A stretch of DNA of 17,034 bases from an uncultured Clostridium sp. (GTDB lineage Bacteria > Bacillota > Clostridia > TANB77 > CAG-508), in the NCBI GenBank assembly GCA_900551615.1, contig URWN01000027.1, positions 1 through 17,034 of the forward strand, in the 5' to 3' direction. Numbering within the stretch: position 1 is the stretch's first letter; the number at the start of each line of letters is the position of its first letter. The notes beneath the pieces were generated by a model. That model did no database searches. It saw nothing but the letters and a program-made list of their open reading frames with translations, and had not been told where the DNA came from. This document shows positions 6,470 to 14,643 of the stretch, piece by piece. The translations under genes and the position numbers were made by a program.

Positions 6470-7048
6470 TTAATATATACACATAAACAAGTCGTCTAAA
6501 TCTCGAATTATCAATAAATCAAGATTCGTTTCAATTTTTAACATCTCTTGAAACATTTTATAGTTCTCTTTTGTACCGTCATGTCCGTGTAAATGTCTTA
6601 AACTTTCCCCTTTTGCGCCTGTAGTATCTTCTGTACTTGCATCACCTACATTAGAAGTAGTAGCATAATTTTCTGAATAAACGTCACCTAAACTTCCCAT
6701 AGGGGTATCACTTGTTCTTCCCTTGCTTGTACTTGTTGTTGTACCTGTCTGTTCTGATTTGTTATTAATTTCTTCGTAAATATCTTTGTTTTCTGTTAAT
6801 TTTTTGTCTTTTAATTCATCATACAGTTTACAGTATTTAGGCATAATCTCACACATTCTAGTGTTTAATCTGTCCTTAAATAAGTTTGCTGTTTCAAAAC
6901 CAATTTCTCTAAATTTGTAATGTTCTGTGATTCTTTTATTTAATTCTTCCCTGTGGGATTCTTCCCATATAGGATAATCTTTTAATCCTAAATCATAATC
7001 CATTTCTAAAAGATAACGCAATTCTGTTGTGTATTTACTCAATAGCAT
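6470..7048 (-). CDS. Lower collar protein, phi29 gp11-like
   Basis: Forms the lower collar/tail tube joining the portal to the tail knob. The product begins LLSKYTTELRYLLE, contains a Ser/Thr/Gly-rich flexible middle (about residues 95-145) and ends with a helix, NYKMFQEMLKIETNLDLLIIRDLDDLF, typical of phi29-type lower collar proteins. At about 192 residues it is clearly shorter than the 293 of phi29 gp11. It overlaps the end of the upper-collar gene. Three starts compete: ATG at 7063, ATG at 7048, and TTG at 7042. The sequence AAAGGTGGT at 7049-7057 best serves the last two, and the TTG gives an MSKYTTEL start familiar from this family. I list 7048 as a compromise. Confidence 0.8.
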   Translation of the reverse strand: MLLSKYTTELRYLLEMDYDLGLKDYPIWEESHREELNKRITEHYKFREIGFETANLFKDRLNTRMCEIMPKYCKLYDELKDKKLTENKDIYEEINNKSEQTGTTTSTSKGRTSDTPMGSLGDVYSENYATTSNVGDASTEDTTGAKGESLRHLHGHDGTKENYKMFQEMLKIETNLDLLIIRDLDDLFMCIY

Positions 7049-7955
7049 CACCACCTTTATCATCTGGTTTCATTAATTTTTTAGCGAATTTTTCAATATC
7101 TGGATTCCATTCAACACTAACATTTAGTGCAAATTTTTTATTAATAGAATCACAAGCTTTTTTCCTCATTTCTAAACCATCAGTTTTCATCATGCTTATA
7201 ATTTCATTGTTTGAATCAACCTCATTAGAAACAAGTCTTTCGCCTTTTTCAAAATCAGTGTTATTCACTCCAATAAAAGTTAAAAATTCATGAAACATTT
7301 TTTTCTTGTATTCGTCCAGACTTAAAAAACTATCATCTGTAGAAAATTCTAATGTTTTGAAATCGTCAATATCTAAGGAAGTGCTACCAAAAATCATTGG
7401 TTCATTTCCGTCATAATCTTTCATCACATTTTTATAAGACAAACGTTTACTTTCATCACAAGCAATAAACTTCATTTTTTTCTGTCCAGAAATATTTACA
7501 TCACAGATTCTTTGTGTATTTGCAATTCTTAAAGCATAAGAATGTGCAAGTAAAAATTCTGTCATTCTCATGTAGTTATTGTAAATGATAACTGAATTAT
7601 CTCCGTAACACTCATGTCTATAATTAGCATAAGGTGAATAAGCTATTCGCCTTACTGGATTCCCATAAATATTTAATCTTCCAGAATCAGTGAATGGTAA
7701 TGTTAAATAACCAATTTTTTCATCAAAGAAAAATAGTGCTTTTCCCTGTTGACATAAAGATTTTTCTAACATTTCTTCACTACAAGTGTTTGGTAAATCT
7801 TTCCAACGAAAACGATTCATTAGTATTCTGGTAAATACATTTAAATACATAAAATATGTTTCGTTGTTAGATATTCCAGAAACAAAGGTAGAATCATAAA
7901 CGTTTGGATTAAGATGGAATAAATCACCACAACTTATTTTTTTCTTTTTCGCCAT
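7035..7955 (-). CDS. Upper collar/portal (connector) protein, phi29 gp10-like
   Basis: Dodecameric portal at the single DNA-entry vertex of the prohead, on which the ATPase assembles. Its 306 residues compare with 309 for phi29 gp10. Diagnostic features are the N-terminal segment with FTRILMNRFRWKDLP, the central NNYMRMTEFLLAHSYALRIANTQR helix, and the C-terminal FLTFIGVNNTDFEKGERLVSNEVDSNN segment, matching the conserved INN...K.ERLV..E...N block of this family. The ATG is preceded by AAAGGAAGTGATTAG. It follows the endolysin gene after 4 nt and overlaps the lower-collar gene by a few codons, so the two collar proteins are probably made in a coupled ratio. Confidence 0.92.
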   Translation of the reverse strand: MAKKKKISCGDLFHLNPNVYDSTFVSGISNNETYFMYLNVFTRILMNRFRWKDLPNTCSEEMLEKSLCQQGKALFFFDEKIGYLTLPFTDSGRLNIYGNPVRRIAYSPYANYRHECYGDNSVIIYNNYMRMTEFLLAHSYALRIANTQRICDVNISGQKKMKFIACDESKRLSYKNVMKDYDGNEPMIFGSTSLDIDDFKTLEFSTDDSFLSLDEYKKKMFHEFLTFIGVNNTDFEKGERLVSNEVDSNNEIISMMKTDGLEMRKKACDSINKKFALNVSVEWNPDIEKFAKKLMKPDDKGGDAIE

Positions 7956-7959
7956 CTAA

Positions 7960-8916
7960 TCACTTCCTTTTTGTTAAGGCTTTCCATGTATTATATCCTA
8001 CAATTCCGTCAACCTTTAATTTTTTAGATTTCTGAAATTTCTTTACAGCTTTTTCTGTAGATGGTCCAAAACATCCATCACAACCATAACCGCCTAACGT
8101 AAACCCATGTTCATGCTTTAAAAATTTTTGCATACACTGAACAATTCTTTTTGATGTAATAGAAGCATACAAAGTAGGTAATTTGCTTAAGGTTTCTTTA
8201 CCAACGATTCCGTCAATTTTTGCACCGATTAATTTTTGTAAATCTTTCACATTTTGTTTATAATTATAATGTTTCTTTTTTGATTCTGTTTTTGTTGGTT
8301 TCTTATTATTATAATTATTAATGTTAGAATAATTTACATCGAATTTTTTATTTGTACCACTAATACTTCCTGAACTGGTGTATTGCCAAACGTCAACATT
8401 TACTGGCAATTTACCCATTTCTTTATTATACCTTGCATACCATAAATAATAAGGTTTTGCAAGTGCAAATTCTCTGTAATATTTATCAAAATATTCTTTA
8501 TTAAAATAAAACCCTGTTTCATAGCCATTTAATTTAATTGTCTTACAAAAACTATCTGTCATTCTACAGATTAAATTACCTGTAGGCTTTACGCCATTCT
8601 TTAAAGCATAATTATAACTATCATACTCCCAGTCAAAAAAGATAGGATAATCAATTTCATAATTTTTAATTGCATTTAAACAATAATTAGCTTCTTTTCT
8701 TGCCATTTCTTCTGTATAAGCATAAGAAAACCAATAAATCCCGACTTTCTTTTTTAGTCTTGAAAGCTGTTTCATATAATCTTTAAATTTTTTATCAATA
8801 TTGTTTTTACCAAACCCAGCTCGAACGATTACAAAATCAATATCATCAAATTTTGAAATATCTAAATTTCCATTATGGTATGAAATATCAATTCCTTTAT
8901 TTTTAAAGTTCGTCAT
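7960..8916 (-). CDS. Endolysin: GH25 lysozyme with peptidoglycan-binding repeats
   Basis: N-acetylmuramidase for release of progeny. From the chosen start (MTNFKNKGIDISYHNG) the GH25 domain spans about residues 7-200, with D10 in GIDISYH, the D95/E97 pair in FFDWEYD, and D193 in FDVN. The C-terminal part, about 220-315, holds one short and one full PG-binding-1-like unit, with signatures IDGIVGKETL and VDGIVGYNTWKAL. 318 residues is usual for a phage GH25 lysin. There is no signal peptide, so it needs the holin. The ATG at 8914-8916 has AGTAGGTGA at good spacing; a GTG at 8925 and an ATG at 8922 would add only one to three residues. It overlaps the holin gene by 14 nt. Confidence 0.94.
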   Translation of the reverse strand: MTNFKNKGIDISYHNGNLDISKFDDIDFVIVRAGFGKNNIDKKFKDYMKQLSRLKKKVGIYWFSYAYTEEMARKEANYCLNAIKNYEIDYPIFFDWEYDSYNYALKNGVKPTGNLICRMTDSFCKTIKLNGYETGFYFNKEYFDKYYREFALAKPYYLWYARYNKEMGKLPVNVDVWQYTSSGSISGTNKKFDVNYSNINNYNNKKPTKTESKKKHYNYKQNVKDLQKLIGAKIDGIVGKETLSKLPTLYASITSKRIVQCMQKFLKHEHGFTLGGYGCDGCFGPSTEKAVKKFQKSKKLKVDGIVGYNTWKALTKRK

Positions 8917-9127
8917 AATCATCACCTACTTTCAATTTTGACAAGTTAAATAAAAATGCATATAATGCACTAAATAATGCTGTACTTAATACAGTTGAAA
9001 AATTTACTTCACTAATCATCGTTAATCCTGTTAAACTTCCTAACATAGATTGCGCAAAAGTTTTAACACATCTTAAAGCTACATCTTCACAAGCTTTATT
9101 AAATTTTTTGTTTTTAAAATTAATCAT
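8903..9127 (-). CDS. Holin, r1t-like
   Basis: A 74-residue membrane protein with two hydrophobic segments (about residues 17-38 and 43-63), a basic N-terminus and an acidic C-terminus (VGDDYDEL). The run VALRCVKTFAQSMLGSL resembles the start of r1t-type holins. It would form the membrane lesion that lets the GH25 endolysin reach the wall. The ATG at 9125-9127 is chosen over a start at 9160 because GGGAGA precedes it and it overlaps the upstream TGA as ATGA, indicating coupling with the XhlA-like gene. Confidence 0.82.
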   Translation of the reverse strand: MINFKNKKFNKACEDVALRCVKTFAQSMLGSLTGLTMISEVNFSTVLSTALFSALYAFLFNLSKLKVGDDYDEL

Positions 9128-9399
9128 AACATTCTCCCTATAATACAACCAATTAAACAAGTAATAATGTATTTAATTAAATACTCATACCATTCAGTAG
9201 GTTTTCTCTCTAAATTTACAACTTTTAAAGTCACATCATCAAGCTTTGATGATATAGAATTAAGCAATAGATTTAACCGCTCGTTACTTAAATTTAATTT
9301 TTCGATTTCTGAAAACTTATCTTCTATATCATCAACCCTATGTTCGAGTGACTTAATATCCTTTTTTAACTCTGCAATTTGAACATCATAATCACTCAT
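9124..9399 (-). CDS. XhlA-like lysis-associated membrane protein
   Basis: A 91-residue protein with a long N-terminal coiled coil (residues 5-65, regular hydrophobic heptads) and one C-terminal membrane helix (about 73-90), preceded by an EWYEYLIKYI interfacial segment. This is the architecture of haemolysin XhlA family proteins, which in Bacillus act with a holin (XhlB) and amidase in lysis. Here it is the first gene of a three-gene lysis cassette with holin and endolysin. It starts 3 nt after the tail-knob stop with AGGAGATTAAAAT upstream. Its exact function (holin modulator or spanin-like anchor) is not shown by sequence. Confidence 0.82.
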   Translation of the reverse strand: MSDYDVQIAELKKDIKSLEHRVDDIEDKFSEIEKLNLSNERLNLLLNSISSKLDDVTLKVVNLERKPTEWYEYLIKYIITCLIGCIIGRML

Positions 9400-9402
9400 A
9401 TT

Positions 9403-11175
9403 TTAATCTCCTATAAATTTATTTGTTGTATAAACTCCTATGTCACCATCATGCCAAAGTGTTACACCATTATCAAACATATTTTGTATAATTTCTGCAA
9501 AACTTTTAGGAATATTTGCTTCAATGATACAGCCTTGCGTTTTAATATAATTAAAGCGTTCGCAAGTTCTTAATTTTGGGATTTCAAATTTATTTGAAAC
9601 ATAACCATATCGTTCAAAAAAATCATTTAACCTGTCAATCATTCTTGGATGAATCGTTTTCCACTTTAACGTAACACCACCGAAGCCATTGGCAATATTA
9701 AAACCATCACCACCAGTTTGCCCTGCAAGTGTTGGTGGGGTAATCTCAGCATCTTGAATCTTTGCCATCTGTTTTCTAATTGCAATCTCACTTTGCTTAT
9801 CAGTTTCATAAATCTTTTTAGCACCACCATATAAAGAAGATATAACACCGCCAATATTTCCACGTAGTGCATTAGATACAGCTCCCATACCGCTTTCTAT
9901 AGGTGTAAAAAATCTTGTTTCTTTTTTATTATAATTTGCTATCGCATTATTTAGTGCAAAACTATTGGCATTTTGAGCCTGATACAGAATAGAATTATCA
10001 ACAAGAACTGGAATTTGTGGAAAATTACCAAAAATTATACCACTGTTTACAAAATCACCATTTGTAACTAAATTACCATATTTAAAACCATTGTCCGAAT
10101 AATTAGCGTATCCTTTTGGGTAAATACAAAATCTTGGTGCTGAACTAATGTAAGATATACATTGTAAATCAATTATATTACCACTTAATAACTCAGGTTT
10201 AATAATAAACTGTTGACCATTATACCCTGTCATTTCAATATAAGAATAAGGATACTGATAAAGTTTAAAATGGTCTTGTTTTAATCCAAACTTTTCTATA
10301 ACATTATCAACTCTTAATATGTCTTTTTCTGGACTTATATAGTTATCCTTTATTTTATAAACGCTAACCTTTGTTCCTGTAGAAAAACTAATGTCTATTT
10401 TTCTTAAATTATCATCATCTAAAAATTCACTTGGAATCATAGTTACAAACTGAATATTTTGCGCTATCCACGGAACATTACTTAAACCTTTCGCTAAATT
10501 TTCAAACTCAGCACCAGATTTTAATATGTAATAAGATAGCATAGATGGTATATTATCACACATTGTGCCATGAGAAGCGTTAATATTCGGTGAATTTTTA
10601 CTACCAAAATCTCCATCTAGTTCCACAGATGAACACACTAGAATTAAATAAGGAAGTTTCCAATGATAACTCTCTGTATGTACATTTAAATAATTACTTC
10701 CATACTCAAGATTTTCTGGGTACAAATTATTACCGATTAATGCCCCACCTTTATTTTCATAATTATTATTAGAAAATTCCTGTTCGTGCTGATTAACAAT
10801 AAAGCATTTTTTAAAATTAATATCAAACTGAAATGTTATCCATGCATCAACCTCTATTGATATTTCTGTTGTTTCATCATTAATATAATTAACATCAGTT
10901 ACAAAACAAAAAATCTCTCTATCACCAAAATTCTTGTTTTTATAATAACAATAATCAATGTTATAACATTGTTCTACATTTTTATTAATCAATATTGTTT
11001 GATTTTTACGTATGTAACGATAATTAGTAACAGTAAATAAAAAATGTTCTTGCATAAATTGTCGTCTTACACCAGTATTTCTAAAGTCTATTTGATTTTC
11101 ATAATTTTCAATCCCAGTACCAGACAAAAACCATATCTGGCTGTCTGGCTGAATTGATTTATTTAAGTCTGGCAC
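9403..11175 (-). CDS. Tail knob protein, phi29 gp9-like
   Basis: Forms the hexameric distal tail tube that pierces the host membrane. The length of 590 residues matches phi29 gp9 (599). The N-terminal third shows the family pattern: FAVT-type segments (EIFCFVTDVNYINDETTEISIEVDAW), then TFQFDINFKKCFIVNQHEQEF. Between about 425 and 490 there is a Gly/Ala-rich hydrophobic stretch (GMGAVSNALRGNIGGVISSLYGG), corresponding to the long membrane-active loops that plug the phi29 tube. The start is GTG at 11173-11175, with AGAGGTGA seven nucleotides upstream; no better ATG is available. It follows the capsid gene by 12 nt. Confidence 0.9.
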   Translation of the reverse strand: MPDLNKSIQPDSQIWFLSGTGIENYENQIDFRNTGVRRQFMQEHFLFTVTNYRYIRKNQTILINKNVEQCYNIDYCYYKNKNFGDREIFCFVTDVNYINDETTEISIEVDAWITFQFDINFKKCFIVNQHEQEFSNNNYENKGGALIGNNLYPENLEYGSNYLNVHTESYHWKLPYLILVCSSVELDGDFGSKNSPNINASHGTMCDNIPSMLSYYILKSGAEFENLAKGLSNVPWIAQNIQFVTMIPSEFLDDDNLRKIDISFSTGTKVSVYKIKDNYISPEKDILRVDNVIEKFGLKQDHFKLYQYPYSYIEMTGYNGQQFIIKPELLSGNIIDLQCISYISSAPRFCIYPKGYANYSDNGFKYGNLVTNGDFVNSGIIFGNFPQIPVLVDNSILYQAQNANSFALNNAIANYNKKETRFFTPIESGMGAVSNALRGNIGGVISSLYGGAKKIYETDKQSEIAIRKQMAKIQDAEITPPTLAGQTGGDGFNIANGFGGVTLKWKTIHPRMIDRLNDFFERYGYVSNKFEIPKLRTCERFNYIKTQGCIIEANIPKSFAEIIQNMFDNGVTLWHDGDIGVYTTNKFIGD

Positions 11176-11187
11176 TGTTAATCACCT

Positions 11188-12462
11188 CTACTGCTTAATA
11201 GTAATAGTACAAGTATCACTAACATCTGGATTGCTAATAGCCTTAGCTGTTACTGTCAATGATTCCATTGTTTCATCTTTATTAATATAAAGGACTCCAT
11301 CCTGTACTGTTGATAATCTGGAATTAACTTCCCATGCTACAGCTTCGCTAGCATTTCCAGTTTTTACAACTTTTGCTGTAATATCATAGGATAAACCTTT
11401 TTCTGCATTTTCAATCTTTTTAGGTGATAAAGTAACAGATGTTACACTATCTTCTGCCACAACATCAGTTGTAAATCTGACAAAGTTTGAAAACTGCGAA
11501 CTAGAAATTGTTTCCCAGTGATGGAAGAAATAATTCCAGTATAATCCCTGAGCATTATAAGCTTCTGTGAATTTCTGCATCTTATCATACACTACAAAAA
11601 AGTCACTATCTGTTAAAACTGCCACAGTTGATTTTGCTTTTTCAGAATCTCCAAAATTGTCAACTTCTACAACGCTGAAATCAACATCTGCTTTATCAAG
11701 ATGAAAAGCCGCAGCTAATGCTTTAACATCCATTAATGCCTTTGTCCTTGGTGTTACAAAAAGAATCATTTCTTCTTTCTTTGTAAATGTTGTCACACCA
11801 GCTGGGTTATACTTACTAGCATAAAATGGTAATGTTCCCGCCATTGAGCGAACTTCAACTAACAAGTTCTCAGCGGTTTCTTTATTTGTAACAGAATCAA
11901 CATGAACATTATATGTATCTGTTGAATCAATATGTTTTGATAACAGATTTTTCATTATCAAGTATTCATCTTGATTATCTCCATTATATAGAGAATCTGT
12001 TAATGTGCCAATTAAATCTCTCATTCCGTATTCATTTAAAAAAGCATTAGTTAGCTGATTTTCAGAAATTGTGACTTTATAAAAATCTGCCCTATTAAAT
12101 CTATGGAATCTTGACTGAACATCTGCAATTTCTCTTTTGAACTGTAAATCTTCATCCCTTTCTGGATTAAACGTATGTGCTTTTGCAATGTTTACAAAAA
12201 TTTCTTCAATATCTGTTCCATATGCAAGTGTACCTTTTTTAAAGTTTCTTAACGGATTGTTAAAAAGCTTCTTTCTTAAAACAACTAAAGCAATTCGGTT
12301 CATTAAAGAATGTAAGAACTCATTTTTAGATGGTTCATATTCTGTAATGGTCATCGCTACTTTTTTTAGGTTATCTTTTGTAGCTTCTGGAATTCTGTTC
12401 TGATAATCTGGTGAAGCTTTTGCTCTAATAGCGTTTAAAATATCTACGTTTGCGTTTGGCAT
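11188..12462 (-). CDS. Major capsid protein with C-terminal BIG2 domain, phi29 gp8-like
   Basis: The 424-residue main head subunit. Residues 1-335 form the HK97-type body; residues about 340-424 form an Ig-like BIG2 domain (VTSVTLSPKK, then AVAWEVNSRLSTVQDGVLYI, LTVTAKAI, and TCTITIKQ at the end). phi29 gp8 (448 aa) has the same body-plus-BIG2 arrangement, the Ig domain lying on the capsid surface. It sits directly after the scaffold gene, in phi29 order, with AAAGGAGAT nine nucleotides before the ATG. Expression should be very high, from the perfect promoter at 12966-12994. Confidence 0.94.
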   Translation of the reverse strand: MPNANVDILNAIRAKASPDYQNRIPEATKDNLKKVAMTITEYEPSKNEFLHSLMNRIALVVLRKKLFNNPLRNFKKGTLAYGTDIEEIFVNIAKAHTFNPERDEDLQFKREIADVQSRFHRFNRADFYKVTISENQLTNAFLNEYGMRDLIGTLTDSLYNGDNQDEYLIMKNLLSKHIDSTDTYNVHVDSVTNKETAENLLVEVRSMAGTLPFYASKYNPAGVTTFTKKEEMILFVTPRTKALMDVKALAAAFHLDKADVDFSVVEVDNFGDSEKAKSTVAVLTDSDFFVVYDKMQKFTEAYNAQGLYWNYFFHHWETISSSQFSNFVRFTTDVVAEDSVTSVTLSPKKIENAEKGLSYDITAKVVKTGNASEAVAWEVNSRLSTVQDGVLYINKDETMESLTVTAKAISNPDVSDTCTITIKQ

Positions 12463-12484
12463 TTTTTAAATCTCCTTTCAAAAA

Positions 12485-12769
12485 TTAAAATGAATCAATA
12501 ATATCTTCTAAACTCGCATCATCTACTTCTGGTTCTTTACCACCATCTGTAGAAGTATTTAAAAGTTTTTCAGCATTAAACTTTCTCAACTCATCAACTC
12601 TAATCTCATAACGAGCTAAATCATTATTTTGCTTATCAATAGTTTCTTGCATTTCAGTTAGTTTCTGTTTGTCTGGATTTTCCCATTTTTCCAAAATTGC
12701 AATAATTTGCTCTTTTGCATCTTCACCTTCGATGTTTCTAACTGATTCTAATAATTCTTCATAATTCAT
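12485..12769 (-). CDS. Capsid scaffolding protein, phi29 gp7-like
   Basis: A 94-residue, highly charged and mainly helical protein (MNYEELLESVRNIEG to ASLEDIIDSF) with a coiled coil at about residues 33-70. This fits the 98-residue gp7 scaffold in size, charge and position directly before the capsid gene. It guides prohead assembly and exits before packaging. The ATG at 12767-12769 has AAAAAGGA at good spacing. The frame stays open upstream to a TTG at 12874, but that extension overlaps RNA-like hairpins, has no ribosome binding site and encodes a leucine run from TTA repeats, so it is not used. Confidence 0.87.
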   Translation of the reverse strand: MNYEELLESVRNIEGEDAKEQIIAILEKWENPDKQKLTEMQETIDKQNNDLARYEIRVDELRKFNAEKLLNTSTDGGKEPEVDDASLEDIIDSF

Positions 12770-12794
12770 ATTATACACTTCCTTTTTAATAATC

Positions 12795-12904
12795 GGCTGT
12801 AATAATAATAATAAAGGTGTATTCCACAACACAAAAACCATTTTTGTACCAGTGTCACCTGTGGAAGCGTACAAAAAGTCATTATTAAAGAAATTATTAC
12901 AGCC
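12795..12904 (-). ncRNA. Structured 110-nt leader domain, candidate packaging RNA or riboregulator
   Basis: A 12-bp perfect helix closes this non-coding segment: GGCTGTAATAAT at 12904-12893 on the minus strand pairs with ATTATTACAGCC at 12806-12795. Inside, GTACAAAAA/TTTTTGTAC (12841-12849 with 12869-12877) makes a 9-bp stem with a 19-nt loop. The same AAAAA/TTTTT bases can instead form a competing 7-bp hairpin at 12831-12847. A third option pairs TTCCACA (12822-12828) with TGTGGAA (12860-12866). It is transcribed from the perfect promoter at 12966-12994 and lies just downstream of the polymerase gene in the same direction, as the pRNA does in phi29. No terminator separates it from the scaffold gene, so it may simply be a regulatory leader. 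Confidence 0.45.
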
Positions 12905-12915
12905 TAATATAAAAT

Positions 12916-12958
12916 GATAGACTAGTAATTTCTTTTAAAATTACTTTTTACCTCTATC
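12916..12958 (-). other. 5'-terminal mRNA hairpin of the late transcript
   Basis: GATAGA/TCTATC (12953-12958 with 12916-12921) encloses an 8-bp stem, AGTAATTT/AAATTACT (12924-12931 with 12938-12945). The predicted transcription start is near 12959, so this stem would form at the very 5' end of the late mRNA, where such hairpins usually protect against decay. Confidence 0.6.
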
Positions 12959-12965
12959 TATTATT

Positions 12966-12994
12966 ATTATAACACTATTGTTTATTTTTGTCAA
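12966..12994 (-). promoter_or_regulatory. Late promoter, perfect sigma-A consensus with extended -10
   Basis: TTGACA (12994-12989) and TATAAT (12971-12966) are exactly 17 bp apart on the minus strand, and TGT precedes the -10. It is a textbook perfect promoter just past the polymerase stop at 13003 and drives the capsid, tail and lysis genes. The phi29 late promoter by contrast lacks a good -35 and needs activator p4; no p4 candidate is recognisable here. Confidence 0.93.
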
Positions 12995-13002
12995 CAAAAT
13001 TT

Positions 13003-14643
13003 TTATTTTATTTGAAATGGAACATTTGTTAAAAGTACACCACCTTTTAAACGCTTCGGTTGTAATTTATTGTTACTCTTAAATCCAATTTTAAAATTGT
13101 CATAGGTAACTTCATTCTTTTTAATATTATCTGGCATACCACAAGCTTTTACGTCTAAAAAATCACCATTATCCTCTATATAAGTTTTTGGTTTTATAAA
13201 TTTAGCTCTAATAAATGTGCTTTCATGTGCCCATGCACCTAGTTTTGTATCGTGAATCTCTAAATCTTCTGGGTACTCTAAACCAGTTAAATGTAAACTA
13301 TCAGTGTCTGCATAAATGAATCTATCATACACTTTTTGAGCGGAACGGATTGTTTTGTTTCTGGCATAAGCTGTAATGAAAGAAGCCACTGGAATATAAA
13401 CTGGTGTTCTTTGTTCTTCATCCATTGTTTCATACTTAACTACTCCATTTTCATCTAAGTATGGTTTTTTACTTCTACCAGTTACTGCTGAACCGAACTT
13501 ACCATATAAACTGTTTTGCATTAATTTAGCAATCTGCCTTTTTCCACCTTTTGAAGTTGCTTTTTGTGCATAGAAAAAATCAATGTAGTTTTTAAACATT
13601 CCTTTTCTACCTCTAAATTTATAACCATCAAACCATTCTATATCCCATACTTCGTAATGGTCAAAAAACAGTTTTAAATCTATTGAAGTCAACGTCAATA
13701 ATTCTTGTTGTTGTGATTCTTTAAGGTATTGAACTGGATTGTATCTTAAGTTGTTTTTTAGCTGAATCATGGGCAAGTGTTTTTCCTTTAGTTTAAATTG
13801 ACAAGCAAACCGCTGAACAAAAAGTGGAAAATTATCATCCTGTGAATATTCACCTTGAAAATAAATTGGCTTTCCATATGGTAAAAGAGTATCATACATA
13901 GAAAACGGATATAATGAATTAACATCTAAAACAATACCCTTACCAATTTCACAAGGTTTTTTTAAATATGTCCATCCACCTTTATAAGACTTTCTTATAA
14001 AAGCATCTTGATAATCGTCTAATTTTGGGAACCAGTAATCAAAATTTTTTGTAATTCCTTTATAATAATGTAAAGCATCACTGGCATTTGTCATATGAGT
14101 GTATCCCTGTTCTATCTGCTGTTTTAGTGCCATTGCTACTATTTGTACGTCATTTTTTATATAAGCTTTCTCTACATCAGACATAACATGACCTTTACCC
14201 CTATGCAAATTATAATCAATCTCACCCTTTAATATTGGTAGATTGAAAGAAGTAGCAATCTTTTTCACTGGCATTGGTAATTTTTTTAAAGAATCTAAAA
14301 TTTCAATATATTCTTTACTATCAAATTTTATTCTAATAGAATAGAAAGTCCCTGTAAAATCAATTAAGGTTGAAAAGCATCTTTTATTTTTTAACTTCTT
14401 TTCCCATTTAAAGCCATTAGATAATAACCATGAAATAATGAATTCACCATCAAATTTTAAGTTGTGAAAGAAAACAGTTGATTTTACATTATCTTCACAC
14501 CATTTCATAAAATTGTCTATACAATTACCGTAAACAACATTTTCTACATTTTTAATGTCACAAATAGCATATGCCCAAACTGATACATCATATGTGTGAG
14601 TATTTGTTTCAAAGTCTGCCGTATACATCCCCCTTTGACTCAT
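13003..14643 (-). CDS. Protein-primed family B DNA polymerase
   Basis: Replicates the linear genome from the terminal protein, with proofreading and strand displacement. Its 546 residues compare with 575 in phi29. All motifs are present: Exo I D10/E12 (DFETN), Exo II N61 and D65 (HNLKFDGEF), Exo III Y161/D165 (YIKND), YxGG-type linker at 220-223 (YKGG), motif A D240 with SLYP, motif B K373 to G381 (KLMQNSLYG), motif C YADTD at 444-448, and KxY at K486/Y488. Both nuclease and polymerase sites look intact. The ATG overlaps the terminal-protein TGA as ATGA, with AAGGA nine nucleotides upstream. The gene pair order is that of phi29 genes 3 and 2. Confidence 0.98.
   Translation of the reverse strand: MSQRGMYTADFETNTHTYDVSVWAYAICDIKNVENVVYGNCIDNFMKWCEDNVKSTVFFHNLKFDGEFIISWLLSNGFKWEKKLKNKRCFSTLIDFTGTFYSIRIKFDSKEYIEILDSLKKLPMPVKKIATSFNLPILKGEIDYNLHRGKGHVMSDVEKAYIKNDVQIVAMALKQQIEQGYTHMTNASDALHYYKGITKNFDYWFPKLDDYQDAFIRKSYKGGWTYLKKPCEIGKGIVLDVNSLYPFSMYDTLLPYGKPIYFQGEYSQDDNFPLFVQRFACQFKLKEKHLPMIQLKNNLRYNPVQYLKESQQQELLTLTSIDLKLFFDHYEVWDIEWFDGYKFRGRKGMFKNYIDFFYAQKATSKGGKRQIAKLMQNSLYGKFGSAVTGRSKKPYLDENGVVKYETMDEEQRTPVYIPVASFITAYARNKTIRSAQKVYDRFIYADTDSLHLTGLEYPEDLEIHDTKLGAWAHESTFIRAKFIKPKTYIEDNGDFLDVKACGMPDNIKKNEVTYDNFKIGFKSNNKLQPKRLKGGVLLTNVPFQIK

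Noticed and set aside
9456..9467. AAAGTGTTACAC, identical to the left-end array motif, inside the tail knob gene
   Set aside because: A single isolated copy in coding sequence encoding a normal VTLWH stretch; no phasing or promoter nearby, so probably chance.
12770..12874. N-terminal extension of the scaffold frame from a TTG
   Set aside because: No ribosome binding site, overlaps RNA-like inverted repeats, and encodes a leucine run from TTA repeats; the ATG at 12769 has a good ribosome binding site.
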